Origin: Hofstenia miamia
Taxonomy: Eukaryota; Xenacoelomorpha; Acoela; Hofsteniidae
Assembly (NCBI GenBank): GCA_900660155.1
Contig: CABFPE010000040.1
Span: forward strand, 2,071,063 to 2,135,062
DNA: 64,000 bases
Reading direction: 5' to 3'
Below the pieces are notes generated by a model. It did not search any database. It was not told where the DNA came from and was given only the letters and a program-made list of their open reading frames with translations. Position numbers and translations under genes: made by a program. Positions 25,203 to 38,190 of this stretch are shown piece by piece (the stretch's first letter is position 1; every line of letters starts with the position of its first letter).

Positions 25203-26101
25203 TATATAACCTTGTCGACAAAGGCTGTGCTCATACCGGAAAAGTCTTCTAGGATATCTGTGTAGTTCTGGCCGTTAATGGTGTCTTGCTTCGCATATTT
25301 GTACGCAGAAACTTCGATCGCTCAAGTTCCTTCAAGCCATGATTTTAGGGTAAAAATTTGGAATCTCGTGAACGACCAATGTAAAATTCGCTGGAAACTA
25401 GACGTTAGCCAAAAATCACAGCAGTAAGCTTATCCTCTTCTACTTAGGAATGAGCTTTGGAAATTTTTTGAATTTTTTTCCTGAATACTGCTGTTTATTT
25501 TAAAGACCCTCTATACTATGGATTTGGGCCCGGGAAACAGATGCCCCCTCCCCGAAATGGTGATTCATCTGAAAATTTTATATTAGAGAGTTGCATAGGG
25601 CTATTTGAACCAGGCTCTTCCGCTAATTTCCCTCTAAAATCAGGGGTCTTCCACTTCCTTTCTTGTGATCTACAGAAATACCTATGCGTATTTTGTTGTA
25701 ATTTTGATAAAATGTTGTTCTTGTCATTCCAAATAATTTCCGCAATTCAGCAGGGTCTTTGGCGACATTGTTACAGAGATCTTGAAATGCAAAAGCAATC
25801 GGTGTGCAAAATTTTATGTGTCTACCTCTCCAATGCAAACTAACAGAATGGTATTTCATTAGATTGCATGTGAAAATGATAAAAATAGAGTTATTTCTCT
25901 TGCGGCAAAGCAAAGCGAATTAAAGCATTTTTTAAGTAGTCTTTAAACCATGCTATAGAATACAGCAATCAATCTGTCCTAAGATACAGTTTTCAATTAT
26001 ATTTTGAGTTTTGTAATTTTATGTTTATTAGATAAATTTTAGCTACGCATTCAATTCAGCTGAAAAGGGTTGTTTAAAGTGTAAATTCTTTATGTCTCCA
26101 G

Positions 26102-26191
26102 ATTGTCCAAAACCAGTCACTCCCAACAGGCCAAACCTAGTCACGACTACTACAGAAATGCATCCACAAGTGCCCTTTCCAAACGCAGAAG
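26102..26191 (+). CDS. EDAR-like: Exon 5: extracellular stalk, Thr/Pro-rich
   Basis: The acceptor is TATGTCTCCAG and the donor is G|GTAAGCGG. Phase is 1 to 1. The exon encodes 29 full codons (residues 140-168) that start with the last cysteine (CPKP) and continue into a Pro, Thr and Asn-rich stretch with a TTTT run and no further cysteine. This is typical of the juxtamembrane stalk of TNF receptors and a likely O-glycosylation zone. It lies just beyond the Tc1/mariner nest in intron 4. Confidence 0.85.
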
Positions 26192-26252
26192 GTAAGCGGT
26201 TTACATTTGCAAAATTTATATCAAATACCAATATCCATTATTCCATATAATT

Positions 26253-26362
26253 TAACGATGCCGCTAATATTGATTTGAATTGATATCAACGTGGGAATAT
26301 CAAATCAATTGTATTGATTTTGATTTGAAATTGATTTTTATATCAATTGATTTCAATTGTCT
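26253..26362. repeat. ATTGATTTGA/ATCAAAT-rich patch
   Basis: Repeated, partly inverted units such as ATTGATTTGAATTGATATCA and ATATCAAATCAATTG fill about 110 bp. Similar strings (GTTGATATCAAC, GATTTGATTTGG) recur at 27440-27500. These could be subterminal repeats of one DNA transposon, but clear terminal inverted repeats were not found. Confidence 0.4.
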
Positions 26363-26475
26363 ATTTACAAACGGTTTAACACTAGATTACTTGTAAATAG
26401 AAGATACATTTAATCCTTTTCAAAAAATAGCTGAACCATACTTTGTAAGCAATAGGTTTTTAATCCTCATTTGTA

Positions 26476-26498
26476 TGTATATATATATATATATATAT
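26476..26498. repeat. (TA)n microsatellite
   Basis: About 11 TA units in intron 5. Confidence 0.9.
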
Positions 26499-26610
26499 TT
26501 AAAAGAAATGTTTAAATATTACTTTTAAAAATTTTAGTATTTAATTAATAGGTAATCTCATGACTTTAATTTGGTATTAATTTTTGCTGTTTGAGGATTC
26601 TTAAATTAAT

Positions 26611-27174
26611 CTAAAAAATTTTCTGTGTCGTTTCGGAACCAGTGAATTCATTTCTTAAGACATTTATAGTATAACATGTATTTGTGTATTTTCGTGCAAT
26701 ATACTTTTTAGCTAGACAAACCAAATTTTTTCCGACCAATCCGCAATTTCTAAAAATAATTCTCAGGACGTGAATGAAGCGTACTGCAACCGAATATGCA
26801 GGAATAAACAACATCCGCAAATGTCGTTTAAGGCAATATGCAAAATGGAATAAAATTTCGTCTTTTGACAAAAACAGTGTATTTTGTATTTTGTTTGCAT
26901 TTTTCGTAATCTTTTGAATATCATGCATTATAATATAAGAATGATTACGTAAATTTAGAATCGTGTTTTTGTAAAATTTTCTCATTATGGCACCATCACA
27001 GTCAAACCAATGATTATGAGTGCTATTTAAATAAATGCAGTACAATTTTTGGTGACAATTTGGTAGAAATACATTACATAAAAATACAAGATATTGATAA
27101 TAAAGGGTGTGTAAACAGCTATTAACAACATCACCTGAATGAACAGTTAACATCATCATATTTACTGTTAACAT
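26611..27174 (-). CDS. Unrecognised 187-codon ORF, possible transposon remnant
   Basis: The longest open frame in the window. It starts MLTVNMMMLTVHSG and ends SETTQKIF. The protein is rich in Ile, Leu, Asn, Cys and His with basic stretches (CLKRHLRM, KKYIARKYTN). I recognise no domain. In DNA this AT-rich a frame of such length is uncommon by chance. It lies between two related patches of ATCAAAT and GTTGATATC motifs, so a transposon-encoded protein is one explanation; chance remains the other. Confidence 0.25.
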   Translation of the reverse strand: MLTVNMMMLTVHSGDVVNSCLHTLYYQYLVFLCNVFLPNCHQKLYCIYLNSTHNHWFDCDGAIMRKFYKNTILNLRNHSYIIMHDIQKITKNANKIQNTLFLSKDEILFHFAYCLKRHLRMLFIPAYSVAVRFIHVLRIIFRNCGLVGKNLVCLAKKYIARKYTNTCYTINVLRNEFTGSETTQKIF

Positions 27175-27440
27175 GAGATGAAGGCAATGGAAGACTTAAA
27201 ATGAAACATTTGTTTTTTTACAACATTATTGATTTTCAAAACTATATGTTTTGACGAGTTTGCTCAGCCGGATGTTATAAAATAGCCCTTTGATACTGTT
27301 TTATGAAGCAGCATGCTGCTGTTAACAGTAATTAATGATTGCAGAACTGAATATACAAAGCTAGGTGTTAGATTAGGCTATTAGAGCTTAACACTTCAAT
27401 GTACAAGAAACTGTAAACAGTAGCTAAACAAAATAGCCTT

Positions 27441-27535
27441 GTTGATATCAACGAGAAGTGTCTGTTGATATCAACCAGTGATAAGCTGTTGATTTGATTT
27501 GGTGCGAAATTTCCATGTCAACAGCAACCCTGATA
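27441..27535. repeat. Paired GTTGATATCAAC palindromes and CAGGGTTGC-type end
   Basis: The 12-bp perfect palindrome GTTGATATCAAC occurs at 27441-27452 and again at 27464-27475. Downstream, on the minus strand, CAGGGTTGCTGTTGACATGG begins at about 27533, like the terminus of a DNA transposon. The opposite terminus was not found. Confidence 0.35.
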
Positions 27536-29277
27536 GAACTACATGTATATTTGAAGATTTTAATCTATTCATTACAGGGAATTTAATGTTGGAATGTGCA
27601 TACGAATTAAAAGACAAATAGATATAACAAATAGTAAACAATAAATTTCTACATTGTATGTAACACCCCAAAATCAATTTTAAGTATTTATTAAACGAGA
27701 TAAATTTTAGAATTCGATGCAGAGTCGGGAATTTATCGAAAATATATTCAAACAAAAGAATTTTATGAATGTATATTGCAAAATATTTTTTTCTTATCCA
27801 AGTTAAAATATAATTAAACGGACGATTATACCTTCAAATTCAGAGGAAGTAGTCAAATATTTTTACAATTTTTTTTGAAATAGTTTTTAATCTTCTTAAA
27901 TATTTTTTATTTAATCTAACTTGATTCAATGGCTGCGTATATATCCATATGGTACTATCATGTCCTATTACAATCTATTTTGACAATTTTCTGTAATTAT
28001 ACTTGCAATAAATTTGTTATTTATGGTAAATAAATTTATAAAATACCAAAGTTCTGATATATACTTGCTTTCCAAATATTTCAAAAATTTAAAATCGTAT
28101 GTAAACCGAAATCATCTGTTAATTTTACAATATTCAACAATTTAAACATCATAGTTTAAGATTATATCTCTGTTTATGGGCAGACGTCTCAAAGAATTTA
28201 GCGACACTTATACATAGTTTAGTTGCAACCAACATGATTGATTTAACTTTTCACCTTTAAGTCTATTCCAACATGTCTTCCAACTTGTAGATTTTATTCC
28301 AAATCTAAAATACGTAAGTCATAGAAACTAACCATTTTTTCAATTTGCAATGGATACTAATATATTCACAAATCTGTTTTTAATCGAATTACCGGTAAAG
28401 TTCACAGCTTTTTAACACAAACAATATCTTAGCAGGAGCTGTACAATACATATACCGTTCTAAAATCGTTAAAAGCCTTGAAATCGTTTGTTAGTCATTG
28501 AAATAATAACTTCATATATTGCATCTACGCATATGAGTATAATTTTTGCTCCTGATCATCTTTTAATCATTAAATACATTTTTAATTTTATGATTTAACG
28601 GAACCTAATATAAAATATGAATTTCTGAAACAGTAAAAAAATAAAATGAATTGATATTGAGATACACAAAACTTTTAGTTTGAGTTGGTAAATACTAAAA
28701 TGAAAATGAGAACGGGTTAAAAAACTTAAGATGTTTTGTAGACTATGTTTGGTACACGCCCAATATTCTTGACAGGATGGATGTCTCCCAAGATGACAGG
28801 CATCAGATATTAATCTATTCTCTTTCAATAATTAATTCACCTAATGCAATTAACAAGTGCTGTCCCGTTATGTGACGTGTACGTTTAAATCATTTACTAA
28901 TCACCTGTAGGCTTATTAGCGAATTTATTTTTGACACAAATCCAGCATAAGTGGAGCCATTTGGACTACAATGATATCTTATTTATAACATTCCACTAAT
29001 AAACACCCATCCTTAAATTAAATTTTGATGGTTTTAGCTATTTTAGTTCAATTTAATGCAAGGGATTTTAATTCTTGAAGTATTTCAGTTTTACTTAATC
29101 GTTTTGCTAATCATTTTGTTTTAGTTGATTACTTTATAGTGCATTTAGACGTATTATATCAACAAGCAAATATTGGCTATGAGCTTTATAGTAATGTGCT
29201 GTATGGGTTGCTTCAATGTTGCGAAAAGTGCTGATATTTAAGGAACTTACATGTGGATCAGGCCACAGTAATACTTT

Positions 29278-29592
29278 CGTTGCGGAAACGACAAAAACAA
29301 AATGTATTGTCTTCTGAGCATTTTCCTGATTTAGTCAGTCATGGATGAATAACTCTTATACCCTATTGAAAATTCGCTGTGGATACGACAGCTTGTGACA
29401 TGTTTTTTAGTCCCTTCATGAAATTCGAAATCCCTGATCTGGTATACGTTTTTGATAAACAATGGTCTAGAAAGTAAAAACCATATCCTATGATATTCAG
29501 AATATAAAATTTCAAAGTCATCAATATTAAAATAATGAGCTGCCCTTTATGAGCGTTGTGGATACGACATGATAAATCGCTGCGGAACGACA
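29278..29592 (+). repeat. Four-copy hairpin motif CGYTGYGGAWACGACA
   Basis: Copies at 29278, 29375, 29554 and 29578 read CGTTGCGGAAACGACA, CGCTGTGGATACGACA, CGTTGTGGATACGACA and CGCTGCGGAACGACA. Each can fold as TCGTT/AACGA or a shorter stem around a GYGGA loop. Spacings are 97, 179 and 24 bp. The motif is GC-rich in AT-rich surroundings. Its role is unknown; subterminal repeats of a transposon are possible. Confidence 0.6.
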
Positions 29593-32500
29593 AATATGAG
29601 ACGCATTAGTTAGTTAGAAAAGAAAAATATGATGATCTGATAGTTTACTTTATTCGTATATAGTTTAATTATTAATATCTGACAGAAAAAATTGATGCTC
29701 ATGTCGCAAATACTGTGTCCTGACCCATGTTTTCGAGAACATACTCTACCACTAAGCGGTAATTTTTAAGTGGGCCTTCCATTTTAAAACAGTTAGGAAG
29801 ATATGAAACCGTGAATTTGAATTACAATATCCCGAAAGCAATTAAAAATTTTTATTGACAACGTCAATTCTGTGTCAAGAGACAGTCGATGTGAATTCGT
29901 TTCTTAAATCCGATAAATGGTAGAACTTTTTGTCTATTTTAACCTTTACATTTTACTATAACGTAAAATGACGACCTCCTAATATTGATGCTGTTGTAGA
30001 ATATTTACTTTTGTAAAACTACTGAAGGCTTGGATCGGAAGAGCATCGAAGAAGATCAAGAAGGCATTGTAATTTTAAAACATTGAATTTATTTTTCAAC
30101 TCTTTGCATTAATATGATAAACTAAGAAACCACCTGACTTGCATTTACACATTGATTTTGTTCAAAAAATTAAAATAAGATTCGTAAAAGTTCTTTCTTC
30201 TTTAGTCTAAGATCTAGTTGGAGGGATTGGAGTTGATTTTATTAATATCCTTACTTTCACATGAGTCTTTATAATAATAAACAATTATTTATGTATACAT
30301 ATCCATTTATACAAATAACCAGAATGAAATGAAGTTAAAATGGACTGTAATTGAACCAGAACACATTCATTTGCAATTATCTTATTATTTAAACATTAAG
30401 AGTGTGAATATTCTCTAAGAATAGGTTATATTATTGAAAACTAGATGACACTTTCAGCTACTTCAGGCACAGAAATATTTTTTCACACAAATTTACGCTA
30501 TTACATGGAAGCAGATTCACACATAGATATGGTTATATCCAAAGATTTATATATTTCTTAAGAGACTTGAACAAAATTTCTCGAAAATATGAATAAAACG
30601 ATTTGTAACTATAAAGAACGCCAGAAAAATGAAGTTTAAATAAAGATCAGAGAAGTCTAGACAACGCTTTTTATTACAAGAATTGACAAACAATTGCTTT
30701 ACACACAAACATGGATTTAATTGGACTGCAAATAAATTATTCAAAGTAGAATGTCTACTGTTTTCCTTTCTCCACATATAGGGAAACTACAAATATTAAT
30801 AGATATTCCATTGCCTGCTCCAAATGATTATTGAATCACTTCATTTTTCAAAGAATTCACATTATTTCATACTACCATGTACATGTACACTTTGTTATGC
30901 ATTATGTTTTGTGTTAGCAGACATGTGTCTAAGTTCAAGCGAGAACCAATTGAATCACTTTTGGCTCATGTTCAATTAATATTTTCTTAGAATTCATTTA
31001 TTATAAAGATATTTGAAATAAATCTGCTTAGAAGCAATTTAACTAGAAAAGCAGCACTAGGCTAATTCAGACATGTATCAAGTAGTTCGCTTTCGCAGAC
31101 AGGGTTTCCCACATTCAAATGACGTTTTTTTTCAAAATATAACATATTTTTTAATATTGGTCCAGATGGCAATCCAAATTAGTCTGAAAACACAACGGGG
31201 CTTTTTTCAGACCATGAAAATGATAAAAAATACACAGATAGACAAAAACAGAGAGAAAACCCATTTTCTCTTCATTTAATTTCATCAAGCATTATTTCTT
31301 GCTTTGAATGTATATAATCAAAGGCTTCATGTGTTGAACTATGTTTTTGCTTGCACATATTTTTATCTGGGATGCTTATGCATTAATATCACATTACTAT
31401 TATTAATTCTGACATGATTTCGGATTGACTATTCTCTTCATAGCGTTTTAATGCGATTTTCCAATGACAGTTGTATTTTAAATTAATCTTCTTAACAAAC
31501 GAAATGTTCATTTCTTTCCAATAATGTCACGTCTTTTCCAGTTTGTTCTCCATTTCAAGAATGAAAAGCAAACTATAAAATTTATCAAAACTCACATAAA
31601 AAGCAACCTGTTAGGGAAGCCAAAGCACGGTTAGAAGTACGCTTTGTGATATATCACAATACAAGAGCCCAAATAGTGATTAATGCTTTGCATTGAAACA
31701 CAATGGGATACCTTTTAGGGGCCATCAAAATGAGCGCAGAATGAAGAGCAATGGCTGCAATACATTGCAAATAAAACGTTGAAGCCAATTCTTCTTCCCA
31801 AATGCCCTTGTTATAAGAAATATTGGATTTTTAAGTTCAATCACAAAAAACGACAGCATTGTTTTGTAAAGGCCAGACCAGAGACACTAAGTAATCTATC
31901 GAAAAAATTTGATGTTGGTAGACAAGACTTATTATTTATTGTTAGGGTACATAACTATTTTATACACGCTCTCGTTATAATCAATCATTGCTAATTGCAA
32001 TGTCGAAAATTCAATTAATTCATTGCAATTCATTTTTATAGTCCCTTTTATTCCTGTTACTGAGTTCGATTCACATTCTTCATAAGCTTTTCCCTTTAAA
32101 TATTGAACGTTTCTCCTAAAATTCTTTTCAATAATTTTTAAATTACAAAGGCGATTAGTAGGCATGTTGTTTTTGAAATTAATTCTTGATCTCACATTAT
32201 TTCTTTCGTAAGAATAGAATAAACACTAAACTGCTAAGCATTTAAAATGTGACGGAAATGCAGACCGGCGCTGTACGGTGATCGTAAATTGTTATGTCAA
32301 CAGTGTTGGGACACCCAATTTCTGCTGAGTGGATCTTTCGGACTGACATCTGGTCTGTGCCAATAATAAATTAAATCTCAAAGCAGTGATTCATAAGATT
32401 TTTCAATATTTAGTGTTGAAGAAACACTATCTAACAATGTTGTAAAACCTATTTGACAATAGTATGCAATGAAGAAGCTAAACAATTTTATACCGAATTT

Positions 32501-34401
32501 ATTTTTCATACGCATTCTCGCAAAAACCTATAACCATATAAATCTTAATCCTTTTTACAAGTTGTAGCCTTGCAGACAGCTGGCGGATCCAGAACGTCTC
32601 GGTGAAGAGATAGGAATGTAGACGTTGTTTATAGATTTCGAAAATCAATGTTACAATAGAATATCCTAGAGTGTTTCTGAGTTAAATTCAATGTAAAAGT
32701 ATAACAGTTAAGTAGTTGGATGTAGAGGAAAGTTTCTAACTTTTGTCTCCTTAACTACAAAAGTATTTTATATAAAGTATAACATTTTTATATTATTGCT
32801 GCATAATATAACAAGGTTTTTTTGAAAGCAAATTGTAAAGAAAACTTTCTAAAAAACTATTTCCACACTTCAGTTTAATTTTTCTATGATAAAATGCTTT
32901 CGTTTAAGTTTAATTTTAATTAAATAAGTAATGACATCACTGAACGGTATATACAGAAAGTTTATGCTTATAAAGTTTCGAAATTTTGAAATTAGACACA
33001 AAATTTTGTGTAAAAAGAAATATGGCAATATCGTAATACTTTTCAACAAGTTTAGAAATAGACTTGATGTTAGGGGTTAGAGTTTCGCAAGGATCAAAGT
33101 ACTTATTTGCTTACTTGCACATCAATTATTGTAAGAATCTTCTTCAGGTTTCATTCCAAGACCTATCCAGGGAAAGAGTAAGATCAGTAGTTGTGAAGCA
33201 AGCTGAAATTATTTTTAATGACTTAACCATAGACATTTAATTAATATTTAACTGGTCAATTTACAATTTCATAGTATTTGTTCCTTTGAATCAAAAAATC
33301 ATGTGCACTTTTTTTTAGTTTTTATGTGTTTTCTCAATTAAAAACGAAAGTTGTCTAAGTTTTTATTGAAGACCTCCATTCTGAACAATGCTACAAAAAG
33401 TTAAGATTAAATAGATTTTAACAGTGGAAATTTGGAATTTTACTTAATGGAATTTCAATTGTACATTAAACTTGGAATGAATAGACTTTTAAATTATTGA
33501 GAGACCTTTGTCGTATTGCACGAAAATCAGCTGTTTCGTATAGAAACGTAAACAAATAATTTTGAGTCTATGACTTTCTTATTGGTCAACTCACTTGCTG
33601 TAGTTTCCTTCCACAAATGTACGGGCCTATGCTTTAGATTGTCAATGAAATATTTTGTTAAGAGAATACTTAATTTTTACATTTTCATATACAAGTATAT
33701 ATCTATGCATTTATATAAAAGTTTGTTCATCTATTTATCTGTCTGTGTTACACATTTCATAGGGAAAGGATCCCAGAGAAAGGTAATTTTACATGTATGA
33801 ATATATGGATACTGGAAGGTTTATATCTAAAATTGACAGTTACAGTTAGGATGATTCAGAAATCAAGGGTCTAAGACCCCATATTCAAGATATTCAAGGG
33901 TAACATATTTATAACGTACAACGACTGTAATGTAATTATCATAAATTTAGGTCTTTTCATGGCATACTCTTTTAGTAGGCCATGATCTTTTATAAATGGG
34001 TTTTTTGTAATGCATCAGAAAAACCTTATGGTCAACTCGCAAAACAAGCCTCAATAGAGCAGCTAGTTAATAATATATAAAGCAAAATTTTAATAAAATG
34101 GAAACATCAAAAAGCAACATTAGTGTTGAATGCTTTAAATGAATATTTTTCGGGAGAGAAGGCAAAATAGGAATTATATTTTTGGAGTAATGGCGTCGAT
34201 CTTGATGCGCGTGTTGCCAAATAGTTGTATTCGATCCATTGCTGAATACCTGAGACTTTGAGCAAAGAGAGTTCGACCTGAAATAGATTTTTTTGAAAAC
34301 TTTATTTTTAAATATTTTGAAAAGAATTTATATATAATTTGCAAAAAAGCGAATGGCCATTGCTGTAGGTTAAGTTTAATTAATTTGTTTTTGTGTTAAA
34401 T

Positions 34402-34403
<2 letters not shown>

Positions 34404-34437
<34 letters not shown>

Positions 34438-34535
34438 TAAATAAATANNNNNNNNNNNNNNNNNNNNNNNNNNNNNNNNNNNNNNNNNNNNNNNNNNNNN
34501 NNNNNNNNNNNNNNNNNNNNNNNNNNNNNNNNNNN

Positions 34536-34565
<30 letters not shown>
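34404..34565. repeat. (TA)n tract with an 88-N assembly gap
   Basis: TA repeats at 34404-34434 and 34536-34565 flank N at 34448-34535. Both sides carry ATTTTTAAATAAATA next to the TA run, so the contig ends may overlap rather than be separated by unknown sequence. Confidence 0.9.
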
Positions 34566-34569
<4 letters not shown>

Positions 34570-37500
34570 TATTTTTAAATAAATACGGGTGCTTTGTACA
34601 ATTCCTGCGCTCGTTAGAAGGGTTTTTTTAATTTTTTTTCTAATAATCAAGTTTTTTCGAATTGGACTTGTGCTAAGTACATTTTTTTCACAATTCTATA
34701 GAACTACTTCAACAGCGTATTAATCTCAAAAATCATTAGTTACACAAATTTTTGCTGTCTTGAAATTTACAGTGTTTAAAAGGGCTATCAATTTTATCAA
34801 CCCAAAAACTGCCAATAGAATATACAGCATGGATTTAACGGAATAAACAGCTTTTTTGATACTAAATCACTTTAGCAAGTACTTGAATTTCTTAAAGGAG
34901 TAACGGCTGTTCTAGTGTTGGAAAATTTATAAAAATAGATGTGAGGCATAAACTCTTAGTATTGAATTTAATAAATAATTTATTAACACAATTATTACAA
35001 CATGCTAGAGTGCAACACGTGTATACGAATTGAAAGCAACAATTGTGAAATTCTTGACCTAGGATGAACCTATGGTCTTGATCCAATAATCATGAATAAT
35101 TATTATGATTTGAGGTTAAAACACACTGAAATTAAATTGTTAGGAAGTGAAAATTGAAAGCAAAATAGCTGACACATTTATAATTAATATGAACATTAAT
35201 GTAGCAATAAATCTATAAAATTTCCTCCTTTGTTGTGAAGAAAGTCTTTGAAGTGTTTGACCACCATGTATTTTTGCTCTAGAATAACAAATGATAGAGA
35301 ATTTTTTCCAATTCAAAGCTGAATCACGTATCATTTTCTAAAATACTAATTCATAGGATTTGTTTGGTTAATAGAGTCGTTGGGATGATCTTTGACAAAG
35401 TCACAGTAAATATTTTAGTAACAAGAATGATGTACATTTTAAGAATGTCTATAATTATGAGTTCGAACCTAGTTGATTTCTGCACATATATCAACAGAGC
35501 GATTAGCCATGAATAGGTATTATATGAACTATACCAATTTTATCACTTTATGCTCTCAATTGAGAGTACTATCCAAAGACGAGCACGCTTGTTTAGTTAT
35601 GAAAGCAATGCTATTTGGTTCTTGATTCAGAATTGACACGTCATAGATTAAGTAAATGTGCATTCTTAATAACTACGAATGAAATAAGACTTTTCGGAGC
35701 CCGAATTTTTATGTTACCTTATTTTTATGAAATAAATGTGTCATGAGCGGCAATAAATTAGTCTCTGTAAAAATGCATTAAAAGCAATTCATATTTCAAT
35801 TCATAGATTTTAGAAATCCTATGTAGCGTATGTTTAACAATATAGCACCTGAATAGAATGAAATGTTTCTATATATATATATATGCAATGCATATGCTCA
35901 TGACTGATTGCTGTTTAAATAATTTTTTCTTTATATCATACAGTGATTGGTATTATATAATACTTAGCGAATTTTTAAGCAATATATGTACATTATATTA
36001 TATGCTGTATACATGTTAATAGTAGTGTACGTCTTGCATTTTTTCGAACTTCTAATATAGTACTATAAACCACTTATTAATTTCCAGATTCTTTAAGCTA
36101 ATTTAATGCAACTAAAATAATTAAATCAATTAAGTTTAATAAACAATCAACATTATAGTAGCTTTACTAAGCAAATGTTGGAACTTAACAATTTGGATTC
36201 TTATATATTTATAATTCTATGTAAAATGTATAAGTATATGTATATACAGTCAGTATTGTATAACTAGTTTAACAGAGTCGGTGCTACAGTAGTACTTACA
36301 GTAGTTAAGTCCAATTATAATCTGGAGTACTCTCATTTAAAATTAGATGTTAGTATTAACCTTTGCCTTTATATTTATAGACCAGGAGTTTTCAGAAGGT
36401 CATTCCTTTTAGCATATGTCAAAGTATTAATCACCCCCTCATTTCCAAACTTTCAAAAATTTCAATGTCCCTGGAGGTGGCTACTATTGATTTACAATAT
36501 TCGGCCCAGACCATTAGACCTTTCCTCCAAGGTGATAACTTACCCCTTAAATCCGGAAAATCACCCCAATGAGAGCAATAGTGATAGATGTTCAAATTTG
36601 ATGGCTTTCTGTTTTAATGCCTCTCTCAATCAGCGAATAACATACACATTAAAAGATGAGAGAGAGCCAACTGTTGGAACGTCTGCCTGAGGTACACCAT
36701 TAATAAATGTTTTAAATGTGTTCTACAACTTTCACAATAGGTATATATATATCTATTAATTTATATGTATTTTACAGATTTGCCTTTTCATAGCAGGTTT
36801 TTTCATTGTCATTCTCTGCTCCCTCCCCCGGACACCAAAAGTGTAGTGTAGTGTACACAACACAGAGCTGCATTCTTGGATGCTTTTATTATGAAACTTA
36901 TAATAATTTCAATTGTTAAAAATGATTTGTTAAAAGTTGGAATAATTTTGTGCAATGTTAAGTCATTCGCAATACAATTTCTCTTCCGGTTTGATAACAG
37001 TTCTGACGGTTTAAGTAACACATTCGTTCAACGAGTTGAGTTTTCTACCATTGGCAAACATTGACGAAATTCTGTTATGACAACGCGCAGTGCGCAATGT
37101 TTTATGAATGGCGCATGAGAGAATAATTTGGCTTGCCGTGGGACAATTGTTATAAATAGAGCAGTGGACAACGTTTCTCTACGCATGCATTATTTATTGT
37201 TGATTCCCGGCTAGTGAATTGACGCACTGTGCTATATATTATTGAAATATTTCCTTAGCCTGTATTTCTCTCGCCTAGCATTCACTCCTCAGACCATTCA
37301 GAATGAGTCTACCTCTCTTTCAAAATCACATGAATTATTCAATATCATTTTATAGCCATCATTTTATTTCGCAGAAGGGTTCTAACGCCAGTGATCCCCA
37401 TATAACTATAATCAATCCAATTAATAATATATGTATAAAATAAAATGAAAATGGGGGATAATTTGATTTTCAGAGGCGTTGTAAGGTATCTAGATGTAAG

Positions 37501-38027
37501 CTAAAATATTTTAATTGAATAGCGAGGTTTTCCAAATTTGTAGGCGCCCTGACCAAATTTCTACTAAATATAAATTAGGGAAATTGTGCTAGGGTTGAAT
37601 CGAGTTTCAAATTTTATAATATTAAGATGATTATAAATTTCACAGATTTTGTACTTTAAACTAAATGATCCCTAGTTAAAACCAGTTTTGATTAATTTTA
37701 TAATTTATATGTTTAAGATGACATTCTGAATAGAATACCCAAAATGTATGTTTCGAGTCAACGAATTAGTTTTAAATAGCTAAATAACAACTTCAGTTCC
37801 GTTGACCATCTTACAGGTTAGGCCCGTTCGGGCATTAGGTGTCTACAGAGTTTCTTCAATTTTTGTATTTTTCTCTGTCAATGTAAGATTTTGTATTTTG
37901 GTTTAATGCAGTTTGTATAATGTAATAAATAACTATAAACATGATGTGTCCAAAAAATCGATAGATTCAACAGTTTAACTATGGAAAAGTTACATTTCCG
38001 CCATCAGCAAACATTATCTAATCTCAG

Positions 38028-38190
38028 GCATGCCCAGTGGGATGAGGATTTGTGGGCCCCATTGCCCACGTGGGGTAGGACAGAGACGGAAGCCGGTCGG
38101 TACTAACCACCGTATACCGATGTGTCTCTGGTCATACGGTCAGCTAGTTTGGTCCGGGAGTTTCTCAAATCTCCACCTGAGAAAGCACGT
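38028..38190. other. GC-rich patch, unclassified
   Basis: About 160 bp rich in G and C with hairpins such as GTGGGC/GCCCAC at about 38051-38068. No protein motif is seen in its ORF (38030-38218). It may be a fragment of a repeat, but no second copy was found in the window. Confidence 0.35.

Larger units (their letters stand above)
23597..25913 (-). mobile_element. Tc1-like transposon relic, split by a mariner
   Basis: Minus-strand transposase pieces appear in the right order. A helix-turn-helix piece at about 25637-25745 has LFGMTRTTFY and then HKKGSGRP. A middle piece at about 25205-25325 has TINGQNYTDILEDF. A C-terminal piece at about 23627-23888 has FSPDFSPIENVWVILKDDVE, the Tc1 signature with the catalytic Glu of IENVW. 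Stops and lost frames show it is an old dead copy. Terminal inverted repeats were not found, so the outer limits are those of the coding pieces. Confidence 0.82.
21943..26101. other. Intron 4
   Basis: It carries a partial SINE-like repeat (22103-22195), an ATTGATTGATT-rich stretch near 22970-23225, and the nested Tc1-like/mariner pair at about 23597-25913. No host exon was found between these. Confidence 0.65.

Noticed and set aside
34396-34650. Minus-strand ORF crossing the N gap
   Set aside because: It is made of TA repeats and unknown bases.
37150-37160. TATAAATAG as a promoter for an intronic gene
   Set aside because: No coding frame or other promoter element follows, and such strings are common in this AT-rich DNA.
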